A stretch of DNA of 7,495 nt from Gemmatimonadota bacterium. GTDB lineage: Bacteria; Gemmatimonadota; Gemmatimonadetes; Gemmatimonadales; Gemmatimonadaceae. Positions 1-5,957 of the stretch are shown piece after piece; positions within the stretch are counted from its first letter, which is position 1, and each line of letters starts with the position of its first letter. The notes beneath the pieces are model-generated. The model saw only the letters and a program-made list of their open reading frames with translations, was not told the DNA's origin and made no database searches. Where the stretch lies: positions 1 through 7,495 of the forward strand of contig CANJOX010000156.1 in NCBI GenBank assembly GCA_947475795.1. Direction: 5' to 3'. The translations under genes and the position numbers were made by a program.

Positions 1-420
1 ACCGCGTTCGACAATGCGCTGAAGGTGCGCGACGTGATTCGCCGTACGATCCGTCCGGGGCCGACGGCCGGTGACATGGTCGAGCAACTGAAGACCGAGA
101 TCACGAAATCAGGGTTCCGCATGCAGGGCACATTCAACGAGGTCACCAACGACGGACAGGTGGAGGTCATGTTCGGCTGCCACTCGGTGGGCGACCGCGG
201 CCACGGCGCCGGCCCGTCGATCGCGACCTTCAACCCGCGCCAGATGACGTTCGCGATTCAGCCGTACAACCCGTTCTCGATCGAGCTGTTCGCGTGGACG
301 CCCAACCCCGATTGGGGGGGCGCCAAGGTGCGCATTCCGCTCGAAGACAACGCGATCGTGACCGAGCGCGGTGTGGAGTGGCTGTACCCGGTGAATGAGC
401 GGGTGTGGGTAATTAAGTAG
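1..420 (+). CDS. M24 family metallopeptidase (Xaa-Pro aminopeptidase-like), C-terminal part
   Basis: The reading frame is open from base 1, so this is the last 139 residues of a gene that begins outside the window. It carries the C-terminal half of the 'pita-bread' metallopeptidase fold. HSVGDRGH (residues 61-68 of the fragment) matches the M24 pattern in which a metal-binding His is followed seven residues later by a catalytic His. SIELFAW supplies a metal-ligand Glu (E95), and PLEDNAIVTERGVEWL supplies the second (E115) in the usual 'E..ivte.G.e.L' ending. The two Asp ligands would lie upstream and are not seen. Family members use a dinuclear metal centre to remove N-terminal residues, often before proline. 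Substrate and cellular location cannot be read from the fragment. The family is clear; the exact peptidase type is inferred. Confidence 0.85.
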   Translation, partial: TAFDNALKVRDVIRRTIRPGPTAGDMVEQLKTEITKSGFRMQGTFNEVTNDGQVEVMFGCHSVGDRGHGAGPSIATFNPRQMTFAIQPYNPFSIELFAWTPNPDWGGAKVRIPLEDNAIVTERGVEWLYPVNERVWVIK

Positions 421-443
421 GGACTGCAACTGCCAACGGCCGA

Positions 444-536
444 GGGGGCAGGGAGGAGGGCGTCAGGGAGGAGGAGGCAGCGGACCACGTGCGCCCTTGC
501 TGCCTCCTCCATCCTGACACCCTCCCTCCTGCCCCC
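444..536. repeat. Imperfect 37-nt inverted repeat, GA-rich/CT-rich arms, between convergent genes
   Basis: The left arm (444-480) is almost pure purine and the right arm (500-536) is its imperfect reverse complement, with 32 of 37 positions pairing around a 19-nt spacer (481-499). An outer match follows: AACGGCC at 435-441 and GGCCGTT at 546-552. Each arm is built of two degenerate 15-nt units beginning CAGG (CAGGGAGGAGGGCGT then CAGGGAGGAGGAGGC on the left). It lies between the ends of the M24 gene and the OsmC-like gene, so it could act as a bidirectional terminator, although no T-run follows either arm. A dispersed intergenic repeat is an equally good reading. The rest of 421-576 shows no gene. 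Confidence 0.8.
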
Positions 537-576
537 TAAGCGTTTGGCCGTTATCCGTCCCGTCGGCCGCGCACCA

Positions 577-1044
577 TCACCCGCGCGACCCGTTCAACTC
601 CAGCGCCCACGTGATGGGCATGTTCGGATCCAGCGAATCGCGTACCGAGCAGTACTTGGTGACCGCCAGTTCGATCGCGCGTTCGGCGTGCACGCGCTCC
701 ACGTCGGCGCCGATCATGCGGTACGCCAGGTGAATCTTCGTGAGGCGCCCGGGGGTCCCCGGCGACCGTTCACCGATCACATCGACCGAGAACGCGCTGA
801 GCGGCGTGCGGCGTTTGGCGAGGATGTCCACCACATCCACCCCCGTGCAGCCGGCCAGTGCGCACAGCAGCGCATCCACCGGTGACGGGCCCTGTTTGCC
901 CGACGAGTCCATCCGGATGGACGGGCCGCCCGACAGGCGTGCGCCGTCGAACAGATGATCGCCGGCCCACGTGACTTGCACGGCGGCGGGCGGCTTGCCG
1001 ATCACCGGCATGGCCACGGTGTCCTTCAGTTGCTCTGCACTCAT
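577..1044 (-). CDS. OsmC family protein
   Basis: This encodes 155 residues, a usual length for the OsmC/Ohr superfamily. Members are homodimeric thiol proteins of the cytoplasm, many of which reduce organic hydroperoxides through a Cys pair. Both diagnostic cysteines are present: Cys66 in the helix motif LAGCTGVDVVDIL and Cys132 in KYCSVRDSL. PSPVDALLCALAGC is the family's central helix. The second motif differs from the Ohr-type sequence, so this belongs with the broader OsmC-like (YhfA-type) group, and peroxidase activity is not assured. The frame is open further upstream, but the ATG at 1044 is preferred because the upstream extension is antisense-like coding of the rhodanese gene and the ATG overlaps that gene's stop (TGATG). 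It therefore appears to be translated by coupling from the sulfurtransferase. Confidence 0.88.
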   Translation of the reverse strand: MSAEQLKDTVAMPVIGKPPAAVQVTWAGDHLFDGARLSGGPSIRMDSSGKQGPSPVDALLCALAGCTGVDVVDILAKRRTPLSAFSVDVIGERSPGTPGRLTKIHLAYRMIGADVERVHAERAIELAVTKYCSVRDSLDPNMPITWALELNGSRG

Positions 1045-1949
1045 CAGGCGTTCTCTCCCTGGCGTATGGGGGCGCGGACGGCATTTCCCCACTCCGTCCA
1101 CGACCCGTCGTAGTTGCGCACCTTCTCGAAGCCCAGCAGATACGTCAGCACGAACCACGTGTGCGATGAGCGTTCGCCGATCCGGCAGTACGTCACCACG
1201 TCATCGCCAGGTGTGAGGCCGAGCTCTCCTTCGTAGATCGCGCGCAGTTCGTCCGCGCTCCGGAATGATCCGTCGGCGGCCGCGGCGCGTGCCCACGGCA
1301 CGCTGCGCGCGCCGGGAATGTGTCCGCCGCGCAGCGTGCCTTCCTGCGGATAGTCCGGCATGTGCAGCTTCTCGCCGGTGTACTCCTGCGGCGAGCGCAC
1401 GTCGATCATCGGCCGGCCGGCCTGCATGTGCGCGCGGGTGTCATCGATGAACGCGCGGATCGCGCCGTCGTTGCGCGCCGGTGCGTCGTACGCCGTGGGC
1501 GGGAACGTCGGCACCGTAGTGGTGGTGGGCCGGTCCTCCGCGATCCATTTTGCCCGGCCGCCGTCGAGCACCACGGCGTTGTCGAATCCGTACAGCTGGA
1601 AGACCCAGAACGCGTAGGTGGCCCACCAGTTGTTCTTGTCGCCGTAGAACACCACCGTGGTGTGCTCGTTGATTCCCTTGGCCCGCAACAGCGACTGAAA
1701 CGCGTCGCGCCCGATGTAGTCGCGCTCCACCTGATCGTTGAGATCGACATGCCAGTCGAGTTGCTGCGCGCCGGGAATGTGCTCCACACTGTACAGCAGC
1801 ACGTCTTCGTTGCACTCCAACAGCCGCAGCGTGGGGTGGTCGAGGTGCGCCGCCAGCCACTCGGTACTGACGAGACGGTCGGCGTGCGCGTAGCCCTTGG
1901 CGGCTACACGGGGATCGGGAAGCCCGGGGAGTGCGGAGATCGGAGACAT
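1044..1949 (-). CDS. Thiosulfate sulfurtransferase (two-domain rhodanese)
   Basis: At 301 residues this has the standard length for a tandem rhodanese. It transfers a sulfane sulfur from thiosulfate or a similar donor to cyanide or a thiol acceptor through a Cys persulfide, probably in the cytoplasm since no signal peptide is seen. The N-terminal domain (about 27-140) has an Asp (YGDKNNW, D104) at the active-site position and is the inactive half. The C-terminal domain (about 163-293) has the active loop [11 protein letters not shown] with Cys255. The CRIGERS loop and the IDVRSP and [10 protein letters not shown] blocks closely resemble actinobacterial CysA/SseA-type thiosulfate sulfurtransferases and differ from the CGSGVT loop of 3-mercaptopyruvate enzymes. 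The ATG at 1949 has no Shine-Dalgarno; a TAGCCT hexamer ends 6 nt before it, suggesting a leaderless message. It is the first gene of the operon with the OsmC-like gene. Confidence 0.93.
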   Translation of the reverse strand: MSPISALPGLPDPRVAAKGYAHADRLVSTEWLAAHLDHPTLRLLECNEDVLLYSVEHIPGAQQLDWHVDLNDQVERDYIGRDAFQSLLRAKGINEHTTVVFYGDKNNWWATYAFWVFQLYGFDNAVVLDGGRAKWIAEDRPTTTTVPTFPPTAYDAPARNDGAIRAFIDDTRAHMQAGRPMIDVRSPQEYTGEKLHMPDYPQEGTLRGGHIPGARSVPWARAAAADGSFRSADELRAIYEGELGLTPGDDVVTYCRIGERSSHTWFVLTYLLGFEKVRNYDGSWTEWGNAVRAPIRQGENA

Positions 1950-1955
1950 GTATGG

Positions 1956-1961
1956 AGGCTA
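1956..1961 (-). promoter_or_regulatory. Possible -10 element (TAGCCT) for a leaderless rhodanese transcript
   Basis: On the minus strand TAGCCT is followed by six bases (CCATAC) and then the ATG at 1949. A TANNNT hexamer at this distance would place the transcription start at or next to the start codon. There is no AGGAGG-like site and no recognisable -35 at 17-18 bp upstream, where the sequence is C-rich. Support rests on position and on two similar cases in this window. Confidence 0.3.
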
Positions 1962-2028
1962 GCGACCGGAGGAAGGGCGGGGGAGGGGCGATGCGGTGCG
2001 GCCGTTCATTTCGCCCACTGGCCTCCGC

Positions 2029-2034
2029 TAGATT
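2029..2034 (+). promoter_or_regulatory. Possible -10 element (TAGATT) for a leaderless Rmd1-like transcript
   Basis: TAGATT is followed by five bases (CCAGC) and the ATG at 2040. TTCATT at 2005-2010, 18 bp upstream, is a weak -35 candidate. No Shine-Dalgarno lies before the ATG. The spacing predicts a transcript starting at or within a base or two of the start codon. Confidence 0.38.
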
Positions 2035-2039
2035 CCAGC

Positions 2040-3143
2040 ATGCTTACCGTCCAAGGGTCCGCGATTGCGTACCGGCTGTTCGACGTCGGGTATGCGATTG
2101 ATCTCGAACGGGCGCTCGACCTGCTGGCCACGAGCGCACCCGAACGCATCCGCCCCGTGCGGGGCGAAGGCCAGGCGCTGCAAATCAGCAATCCGCCGAT
2201 CACGGTCCTGCTTGGTACGGCCGTGCTCATCGTCGACGACGTCACGCGCGACGTCGATGTGTCCGCGCGGATCTTCGATTTCGGGGTGGTCTCGATCCGT
2301 GTGCGCGTGCGCGCCCCCGACGCCGACAGCTGGGCACGGTTCACCACCTTCGGGCAGCACCTGGAACATCACCCCGGGATCGACGCCGTCGCGCGCCAGC
2401 ACCTGCGCCTGCTCGCCGAGCGCATCCACGCCGCCATCGAGCGGCCGGTGATCGCGTCGGTGCACGAGGACTACGTGGTGTTCCGCGTCACGCGCCTCAC
2501 GGACGCGCGGGGCGAGCCGCTGTCGCCCGAGGCGCTCGCCGCGCTCGAAGTGGCGCCGCTGCTGCTCAACGAAACGCGTCCGCTCAGTGCCGAGGCGCGG
2601 CGCGAGCTCCTGCCGCACCGGTTCAGCTACTACGGCGATGAACTCGCCATCCTCACGTGGGAGAATGCCCTCGTGATCGAGCCCGGGGAGCAGGACACCG
2701 ACTTGCAGTACATCCTCGAGTTCGCCAACGCCCAGCTGCTGGAGCTGCGCTACTACGACGCGCAACTCGATGCCGAACTGCCGCGCCTGTACGATGCGAT
2801 CGAAGCCGCGCGCGCGCGTCGCTCGGTGTTTCCGGGGCGGCGCTTCGCCGCGCTGCTCTCCCGGCTGCAGGCGCAGGTGGCCGACTCCACCGAACTGGTC
2901 GAGCGCGTGGAAAATGCGCTCAAGGTCACGGACGATGTGTATCTCGCGCGCGTGTACTCCGCGGCGCTCGAGCTGTTTCGCGGACGGGCGTGGCGCGCCG
3001 GGATCGACCGCAAGCTCGCCATCCTGCGTGAGACCTACGCCATGCTGAACAGCGAAGCGCAGGCGTCGCGCAGTGAGACGCTGGAAATCGCGATCGTGCT
3101 GCTGATCGTGGCGGAAATCGCGATGGCGATCATGCGCGGGTGA
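2040..3143 (+). CDS. Rmd1/YagE-like (DUF155-type) protein with C-terminal membrane helix
   Basis: This encodes 367 residues. The first ~150 form an alpha/beta region with FDFGVVSIRVRV near residues 79-90. The middle contains YYGDELAILTWENALVIEP (about 197-215), then a long helical stretch with ANAQLLELRYYDAQLD (229-244) and ALKVTDDVYLARVY (293-306). The C-terminus has KLAILRETYAMLNSEAQASRSETLEI followed by a hydrophobic segment at about 349-365 and a two-residue tail. A helical region ending in 'leilIvlLIv.Ei' at the extreme C-terminus is what I recall of the Rmd1/YagE (COG1723) family, whose eukaryotic members are membrane-anchored. The biochemical role in bacteria is unknown. The ATG at 2040 is chosen because the frame upstream is antisense to the rhodanese gene. 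The family call is from memory of its pattern and is moderate; the gene itself is well supported. Confidence 0.6.
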   Translation: MLTVQGSAIAYRLFDVGYAIDLERALDLLATSAPERIRPVRGEGQALQISNPPITVLLGTAVLIVDDVTRDVDVSARIFDFGVVSIRVRVRAPDADSWARFTTFGQHLEHHPGIDAVARQHLRLLAERIHAAIERPVIASVHEDYVVFRVTRLTDARGEPLSPEALAALEVAPLLLNETRPLSAEARRELLPHRFSYYGDELAILTWENALVIEPGEQDTDLQYILEFANAQLLELRYYDAQLDAELPRLYDAIEAARARRSVFPGRRFAALLSRLQAQVADSTELVERVENALKVTDDVYLARVYSAALELFRGRAWRAGIDRKLAILRETYAMLNSEAQASRSETLEIAIVLLIVAEIAMAIMRG

Positions 3144-3154
3144 CTGCCCGCCCG

Positions 3155-3160
3155 TACTAT
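3155..3160 (+). promoter_or_regulatory. Possible internal -10 element (TACTAT) before the ferredoxin gene
   Basis: TACTAT is a good match to a TANNNT -10 and lies 11 nt after the stop of the Rmd1-like gene. Six bases later comes an ATG (3167), which opens only a five-codon ORF (M-D-A-A-R-stop). The stop of that ORF overlaps the ferredoxin ATG at 3181 as ATGA. No convincing -35 is visible, so this could be chance in an otherwise read-through operon. Confidence 0.3.
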
Positions 3161-3180
3161 TGGGGCATGGACGCGGCCCG

Positions 3181-3522
3181 ATGATGCCAGAGATGGAGCC
3201 CTACCGCCGCCACGTGCTCGTGTGCACGGGCGGCTTTTGCAGCGACAATCGCGCCGGCCGCGCCATCTACGCGCGGCTGGCGTTACTGCTGCAGCGCGAA
3301 GGGCTGTTGTTCGGCCCCACGCGGGTGAAGCGCAGCGAGGCGCCCTGCCTTGGCGTGTGCGTCGGCGGTCCCATCGTGGTGGTGTACCCCGAGGGGGTGT
3401 GGTACGCCGGCGTCTCGCTGGAGCTGCTGGAGCGGATTGTCGTGGAGCACCTGAAAGGGGGCCGCGTGGTGGACGAGGCGGTATTTCACCGGCTGGGTCC
3501 GACCGGGGCGGCCCCCGCATAA
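3181..3522 (+). CDS. Thioredoxin-like [2Fe-2S] ferredoxin
   Basis: The protein has 113 residues, typical for a single thioredoxin-fold [2Fe-2S] domain. Four cysteines are spaced C-x4-C-x35-C-x3-C (Cys15, Cys20, Cys56, Cys60), the pattern of NuoE-type and COG3411 ferredoxins, which hold one [2Fe-2S] cluster and carry electrons in the cytoplasm. Family blocks present are HVLVCTGGFC, CLGVCVGGPIVVVYPEGVWYAGV and the C-terminal VVEHLKGGRVVDEAVFHR. It is a stand-alone protein with no respiratory complex I genes beside it; the redox partner is unknown. The start is uncertain: TTG 3160, ATG 3181, ATG 3184 and ATG 3193 are all in frame and none has a strong ribosome-binding site. ATG 3181 is chosen as the first ATG. 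It follows the Rmd1-like gene by 37 nt and is probably cotranscribed with it. Confidence 0.88.
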   Translation: MMPEMEPYRRHVLVCTGGFCSDNRAGRAIYARLALLLQREGLLFGPTRVKRSEAPCLGVCVGGPIVVVYPEGVWYAGVSLELLERIVVEHLKGGRVVDEAVFHRLGPTGAAPA

Positions 3523-3535
3523 CGGGCGGTGCCGG

Positions 3536-4939
3536 TTACAACGTGAAGAACGAGAAGCGGCCGCTGCTCGCGCCGAGGCTGCTGAAGCGCTGGTTCACAA
3601 TGGTGTTATAGATCGATCCGAACGTGTAACGGATGCCGATGTTCGTGGTGATCCGGAAGCCCGTCTGCAACGCCTGCCGTTGCAGCAGAATCTCTTCCTC
3701 GGTGTTGCCGGCGCGGGGCAGATAGATCTGGTCGTTGATGCGTGCCGCCGAGCCGCCCACGTTGAGCGAGAAGCCGCGGCCGATCCGCAGGTCAACATTG
3801 CCGCTCAAGGTGAGCGCATGCCGGTTGAAATCGTGCAGGTAGTTGAGCCAGTCGAGCGACACGTTGCTCGAGCCCCACGATTGCCGCGCCACATACGATG
3901 CGGTGGCCTGCTGACTGACGCGGGTTTCTGAGTCCCGATCGAAGACGGTGGTGCGCTGGTAGTTGTAGTGGTTGGGCCCCACGTTGTACAGGAACGTGAG
4001 CTGCCGCCGCGTCTGCTCGGTCCACGGGAAGACGTTGTACTCCACGGCCGGCTGCAACCGGAGCGCGAGGTCCTGATTGAGGAAGTCGGAGAAGCCGGCA
4101 CCGACCTTGAGCCCCGCCGACCAGTGCGGCGACAGCGAGCGCACGATCAACGAGTTGGCGTTGTAGGTGCGCTGCTCGTTCTGCACCGTGAAGGCCGGCC
4201 GCGTGGCGGTCGCACCGATCTCGAAGCGCTGCGTGTTCACGTTGCCGCTCATGGAAAAGTTCATCTTCCACTTCGTCGTGGCCCGGTTGGCCGACAGCGA
4301 CAGCGACCCGTTGATCGACTGCTGCTGATCCTCGGCGCGCACGAACGCGTTGAAGTTCGTGGTGTACGTCCAGAGGTTCCAGCGATCCTTCAGGTTGGCC
4401 GCCGACGCCTGCTGCTGGCCGCCGAACGGCGCCACGTACGCCAGCTGTACACGGGAGGCGATGGGCGACTTGGCCACGTACCGCGCGAGCCCGAGCTTAA
4501 ACGTGCGGGCGAGTTCGCGGCGGATGCGATCGTCCGCATCGTTCGGGAGCGTGTTGAGTACGAGCGTGTCGGCCATCCCTTCGAAGCGGCGACGCCCGAT
4601 GAAGGTGATGGTGTTCTCGCTGCCGCCGCCGCCGTTGGTGAGCCCGGATACGAGAATCTGCACGTCCGCGTCGAAGCGGTCGCGCATCCAGTTCACGAAG
4701 TTCACGTCGGTGACGATGAAGTCACGGTCGCAGCCACGCACGCGTCCCTGACAGTCCAGGAACACGCGGATGGCCTGCGACTGGAGCGTCGCCGAGTCCG
4801 GCGCCGTGGCGGCGGGGCGCACCCCGGCCGGCGGGGCACCGGCAGGGCGACCCGTCGGCGGCCCGCCCTGAGCAGCGAGGGAGCCGGCCCCGAGCCCGAG
4901 GGCGAGGGCGAGGAGGGGCACACGGACAAAAGAAAGCAT
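3536..4939 (-). CDS. Secreted outer-membrane beta-barrel protein of unknown function
   Basis: This encodes 467 residues. An N-terminal signal peptide is clear: a hydrophobic core at residues 8-22 (PLLALALGLGAGSLA), with cleavage probably after Ala22 or Ala23. A Pro/Ala/Gly-rich linker (about 25-50) follows. Next is a small periplasmic-type domain (about 55-150) with two cysteines six residues apart (Cys63, Cys70) that could form a disulfide, and the block FIVTDVNFVNWMRDRFDADVQ. From about 165 to the end, alternating hydrophobic/polar strands rich in aromatic residues, Asn and Gln (for example SLSLSANRATTKWKMNFSMSG and TGFRITTNIGIRYTFG) indicate a beta-barrel. The C-terminus SGRFSFFTL is barrel-like but ends in Leu instead of Phe. 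I recognise no named family. The ATG at 4939 has no Shine-Dalgarno. The 3' end converges with the ferredoxin gene, only 13 bp apart. Confidence 0.8.
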   Translation of the reverse strand: MLSFVRVPLLALALGLGAGSLAAQGGPPTGRPAGAPPAGVRPAATAPDSATLQSQAIRVFLDCQGRVRGCDRDFIVTDVNFVNWMRDRFDADVQILVSGLTNGGGGSENTITFIGRRRFEGMADTLVLNTLPNDADDRIRRELARTFKLGLARYVAKSPIASRVQLAYVAPFGGQQQASAANLKDRWNLWTYTTNFNAFVRAEDQQQSINGSLSLSANRATTKWKMNFSMSGNVNTQRFEIGATATRPAFTVQNEQRTYNANSLIVRSLSPHWSAGLKVGAGFSDFLNQDLALRLQPAVEYNVFPWTEQTRRQLTFLYNVGPNHYNYQRTTVFDRDSETRVSQQATASYVARQSWGSSNVSLDWLNYLHDFNRHALTLSGNVDLRIGRGFSLNVGGSAARINDQIYLPRAGNTEEEILLQRQALQTGFRITTNIGIRYTFGSIYNTIVNQRFSSLGASSGRFSFFTL

Positions 4940-5044
4940 GAATTCGGAGGAAAGCGTCGGGGGAGCGGCGTCAGGCGGCGCGTGGTCCGCGCGGCCACAC
5001 CGTGCACGTCCGGTCGGGGTGCACCGGACCTGCCCCTAACGCCA

Positions 5045-5068
5045 CGGCGGCAAAAACAGTTGCCGTCG
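5045..5068 (-). terminator. Hairpin with a T-run, possible htpX terminator
   Basis: CGGCAA at 5048-5053 pairs with TTGCCG at 5060-5065 around a 6-nt loop, and two more pairs (5045-5046 with 5067-5068) follow after one mismatch. On the minus strand the loop and 3' stem carry five T residues (5052-5056). The T-run is inside the hairpin instead of after it, so this is not a canonical intrinsic terminator. It lies about 55 nt after the htpX stop. Confidence 0.3.
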
Positions 5069-5084
5069 CTTCCCACCGGTCGCC

Positions 5085-5119
5085 CTGGCGTCTCGGCGCC
5101 AGCACGCCCGCCGGTGCTG
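5085..5119 (-). terminator. Two overlapping, mutually exclusive hairpins just after htpX
   Basis: CTGGCG (5085-5090) pairs with CGCCAG (5097-5102), and CAGCAC (5100-5105) pairs with GTGCTG (5114-5119). The two 6-bp stems share bases 5100-5102, so they cannot both form fully. They begin immediately after the htpX stop codon (5121-5123). A role in transcription termination or 3'-end protection is likely; no T-run follows directly. Confidence 0.4.
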
Positions 5120-5120
5120 A

Positions 5121-5957
5121 CTACCGGGCCAGCGCCTGCAGCGCGGCCACGCGCTCCGCCGTGGGCGGGTGCGTACGAAGCCACGCGCTCGCCCCGCGCA
5201 GATTGAACGCCGCCAGCGGGTTCACAATCGCCAGCGGCGCGGCACTCGGCGCGACCTGCATCGGAATGCGCCGCGCTCCCATCTCGAGTTTTTGCAGCGC
5301 CCCGGCCAGCGCCAGCGGACGGCCGCAGATCTCCGCGCCCACGGCGTCGGCTTTGAACTCCCGCTGACGGCTGATCGCAAACTGGATCAGCATCGCGGCG
5401 ATCGGGGCGACGATCAGCATCACGATGCCGGCGACCGGGTTGCTGTCCTCGTCGTCGCTGCGGCCGCCGAACAAGAAGGCGAACTGCGCGAGGTTGCTGA
5501 TCGCGCCCGCCATGGTCGCGGCCAGCGTCTGCAGCAGCATGTCGCGGTTCTTGATGTGCGCCAGCTCGTGGGCGATCACGCCTTCCAGCTCGTCCTTGCT
5601 GAGGAGGCGCATGATCCCCTGCGTGACGCACACTACCGCGTGCTCCGGATTGCGTCCGGTGGCGAAGGCATTGGGCTGATCGTGCGGCGCGATGGCCACG
5701 GTCGGCATGGGCAGCCCTGCGCGCTGCCGCAGGCGGTCCACCATCTCGTACAGTTCCGGCGCGTCGGCGGCGCTGACGACCTGCGCGCCGTAGGAGCGCA
5801 GGACCATGCCGGCCGATCCCCAGTACATGAACAGGTTCATGGCGGCGGACAGGAGCAGGGCGATGGTCGCGCCCTGCGAGCCGCCGAACGATCCACCGAT
5901 GGCGATCACGAGGCCGGTGAGACCGGCCATCAGGATGAAGACTTTGATGTTATTCAT
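5121..5957 (-). CDS. htpX: Protease HtpX, M48 family membrane zinc metalloprotease
   Basis: The protein has 278 residues, the usual bacterial HtpX length. It is an inner-membrane zinc protease that degrades misfolded membrane proteins alongside FtsH. Two N-terminal membrane helices (about 6-26 and 31-50) are followed by the catalytic motif HELAH (His130, Glu131, His134), two further hydrophobic segments (about 143-165 and 176-195) and the third zinc-ligand region SRQREFKADAVGA (Glu200). The C-terminal WLRTHPPTAERVAAL block matches the family's THPP-ER signature. PNAFATGRNPEHAVVCVTQG is also typical. The ATG at 5957 is preferred over a GTG at 5972 because MNNIKVFILM is the canonical N-terminus and the ATG forms an ATGA overlap with the stop of the HNH gene, which implies translational coupling. 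There is no strong Shine-Dalgarno of its own. Confidence 0.96.
   Translation of the reverse strand: MNNIKVFILMAGLTGLVIAIGGSFGGSQGATIALLLSAAMNLFMYWGSAGMVLRSYGAQVVSAADAPELYEMVDRLRQRAGLPMPTVAIAPHDQPNAFATGRNPEHAVVCVTQGIMRLLSKDELEGVIAHELAHIKNRDMLLQTLAATMAGAISNLAQFAFLFGGRSDDEDSNPVAGIVMLIVAPIAAMLIQFAISRQREFKADAVGAEICGRPLALAGALQKLEMGARRIPMQVAPSAAPLAIVNPLAAFNLRGASAWLRTHPPTAERVAALQALAR

Larger units (their letters stand above)
1950..2039. other. Divergent intergenic spacer with a G-rich tract
   Basis: This 90-bp spacer separates the start codons of the rhodanese gene (minus strand) and the Rmd1-like gene (plus strand), so both promoters should lie in it. Its middle (about 1968-1988) is almost pure G/A on the plus strand with G-runs of 3, 5 and 4, which could form a quadruplex or be a protein-binding tract. 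CTAG occurs near both ends, as part of each candidate -10 region. No clear operator dyad was found. Confidence 0.5.
4940..5120 (-). other. Intergenic region between htpX and the barrel protein
   Basis: 181 bp without a gene, between two minus-strand genes. It holds several dyads (described separately) plus GTCCGG 5008-5013 paired with CCGGAC 5024-5029, and two self-complementary 8-mers, CGTGCACG (5001-5008) and GGTGCACC (5019-5026). Any promoter for the barrel gene should lie here, but I could not assign a convincing -35/-10 pair. Confidence 0.5.

Noticed and set aside
444..536. CRISPR array or insertion-sequence terminal repeats as an explanation of the G-rich inverted repeat
   Set aside because: There are only two 15-nt units per arm with no unique spacers, and no transposase gene or target-site duplication is seen between or beside the arms.
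1045..1158. N-terminal extension of the OsmC-like gene to 1158
   Set aside because: The extra residues overlap the conserved end of the rhodanese gene and have no OsmC-like character. ATG 1044 makes the coupled TGATG junction.
1320..2039. Long in-frame upstream extension of the Rmd1-like gene
   Set aside because: It lies antisense to the clearly real rhodanese gene and is Arg/Val-rich shadow coding. The protein's natural start is ATG 2040.
3501..3536. GC-rich dyads around the ferredoxin/barrel convergent junction (ACCGG at 3502-3506 with CCGGT at 3532-3536; GGGG-CGG-CCCC near 3505-3515)
   Set aside because: The arms are 4-5 bp, partly inside the coding sequence and expected by chance at this GC content. 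They are not strong enough to call a terminator.
3968..5206. 412-codon plus-strand open frame
   Set aside because: It is antisense to the barrel protein and the end of htpX. Its product is Arg/Gly/Pro-rich without any recognisable domain, typical of a GC-rich shadow frame.
4702..5631. 309-codon minus-strand open frame
   Set aside because: It overlaps htpX in another frame with a low-complexity Arg/Ala/Gly product. The HtpX frame has all the family motifs.
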